Origin: Syntrophaceae bacterium UBA2251
Lineage (GTDB): Bacteria; Desulfobacterota; Syntrophia; Syntrophales; UBA2251
Direction: 5' to 3'
Length of the DNA stretch: 49,179 nucleotides
Assembly (NCBI GenBank): GCA_002347815.1
Contig: DDXV01000057.1
Coordinates: 1-49,179, forward strand
Position numbers and translations under genes: made by a program. This document shows, one piece after another, positions 49,088 through 49,179 of this stretch. Positions within the stretch are counted from its first letter, which is position 1, and every line of letters starts with the position of its first letter. The notes beneath the pieces are model-generated. The model was not told the DNA's origin, ran no database searches, and saw only the letters and a list, made by a program, of their open reading frames with translations.

Positions 49088-49179
49088 AAGCCGTTGTCTT
49101 CTATAAGAGTGGATCCGCAACAATGGAACAAGTCATGGCTGTGTACCCGAGACACAACCCTCTGTGCCAATGTGAATGA
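49084..49179 (+). CDS. Short YCII-like ORF, possibly truncated
   Basis: 31 codons, ATG overlapping the DUF2726 stop (ATGA), ending exactly at the window edge. MKAVVFYKSGSATMEQVMAVYPRHN resembles the first 25 residues of YCII-type proteins, which are about 90 residues, and then becomes PLCQCE-stop. A frameshift or truncation is likely. Confidence 0.4.
   Translation: MKAVVFYKSGSATMEQVMAVYPRHNPLCQCE

Overview
High-GC bacterial chromosome, most likely from a syntrophic or sulfate-reducing Desulfobacterota (delta-proteobacterial) lineage. This is inferred from gene content only: an oxygen-sensitive acyl-CoA dehydratase activase, an iron-sulfur dienoyl-CoA-reductase-like flavoenzyme, several acyl-CoA ligases, beta-oxidation fusion proteins and an OFA-type organic-acid transporter. 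No rRNA, tRNA or CRISPR array was seen.

1-22 kb is a carboxylic-acid/acyl-CoA catabolism region. A minus-strand trio (3-hydroxyacyl-CoA dehydrogenase, dienoyl-CoA-reductase-like flavoprotein, BadF/HgdC-type activase, joined by ATGA overlaps) faces a plus-strand set (CoA-binding ligase, MaoC-type hydratase, AMP-forming acyl-CoA ligase). Further on lie TypA/BipA, a FadJ-like hydratase/dehydrogenase, a PhzF protein, a Phd/PIN toxin-antitoxin pair whose toxin carries a stop codon, one broken and one intact acyl-CoA ligase, an SDR and a solitary hisF. Several decay scars sit here, including a deletion that joins the start of an FGGY kinase to the tail of a hydroxyacid dehydrogenase.

22-35 kb: an uncharacterised Cys-rich protein, a DUF1846 protein, then a long minus-strand aromatic amino acid operon read in the order aroF, aroB, pheA, aroD, aroE, aroA, aroK, aroC, tyrA and a membrane metallophosphoesterase. 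Most junctions are ATGA overlaps. Upstream of aroF are a TTGACA promoter, a 28-residue leader peptide with YYFSYYYFY at its centre, and mutually exclusive RNA hairpins ending in a terminator. This is a complete Tyr/Phe-sensing transcription attenuator that would govern the whole operon.

35-41 kb: a flavodoxin-SCP2 fusion, a Kdo/WaaP-like kinase whose reading frame depends on a perfect 55-bp tandem duplication, a methyltransferase, MobA, a crotonase and an OFA-family transporter followed by a strong UUCG terminator.

41-49 kb is accessory. A secreted three-gene unit (DUF4384 protein, formylglycine-generating-enzyme-like protein with a diversity-generating-retroelement-like C-terminus, caspase-like protease) is followed by a lower-GC stretch. 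That stretch contains a TIR-domain gene lying between two convincing integron attC sites, an IS3-type transposase remnant, a ferredoxin-nitroreductase, a HigBA toxin-antitoxin pair with a near-leaderless promoter, a degenerate attC, a DUF2726 protein and a short YCII-like ORF at the window end. It reads as a cassette/defence island without its integrase in view.
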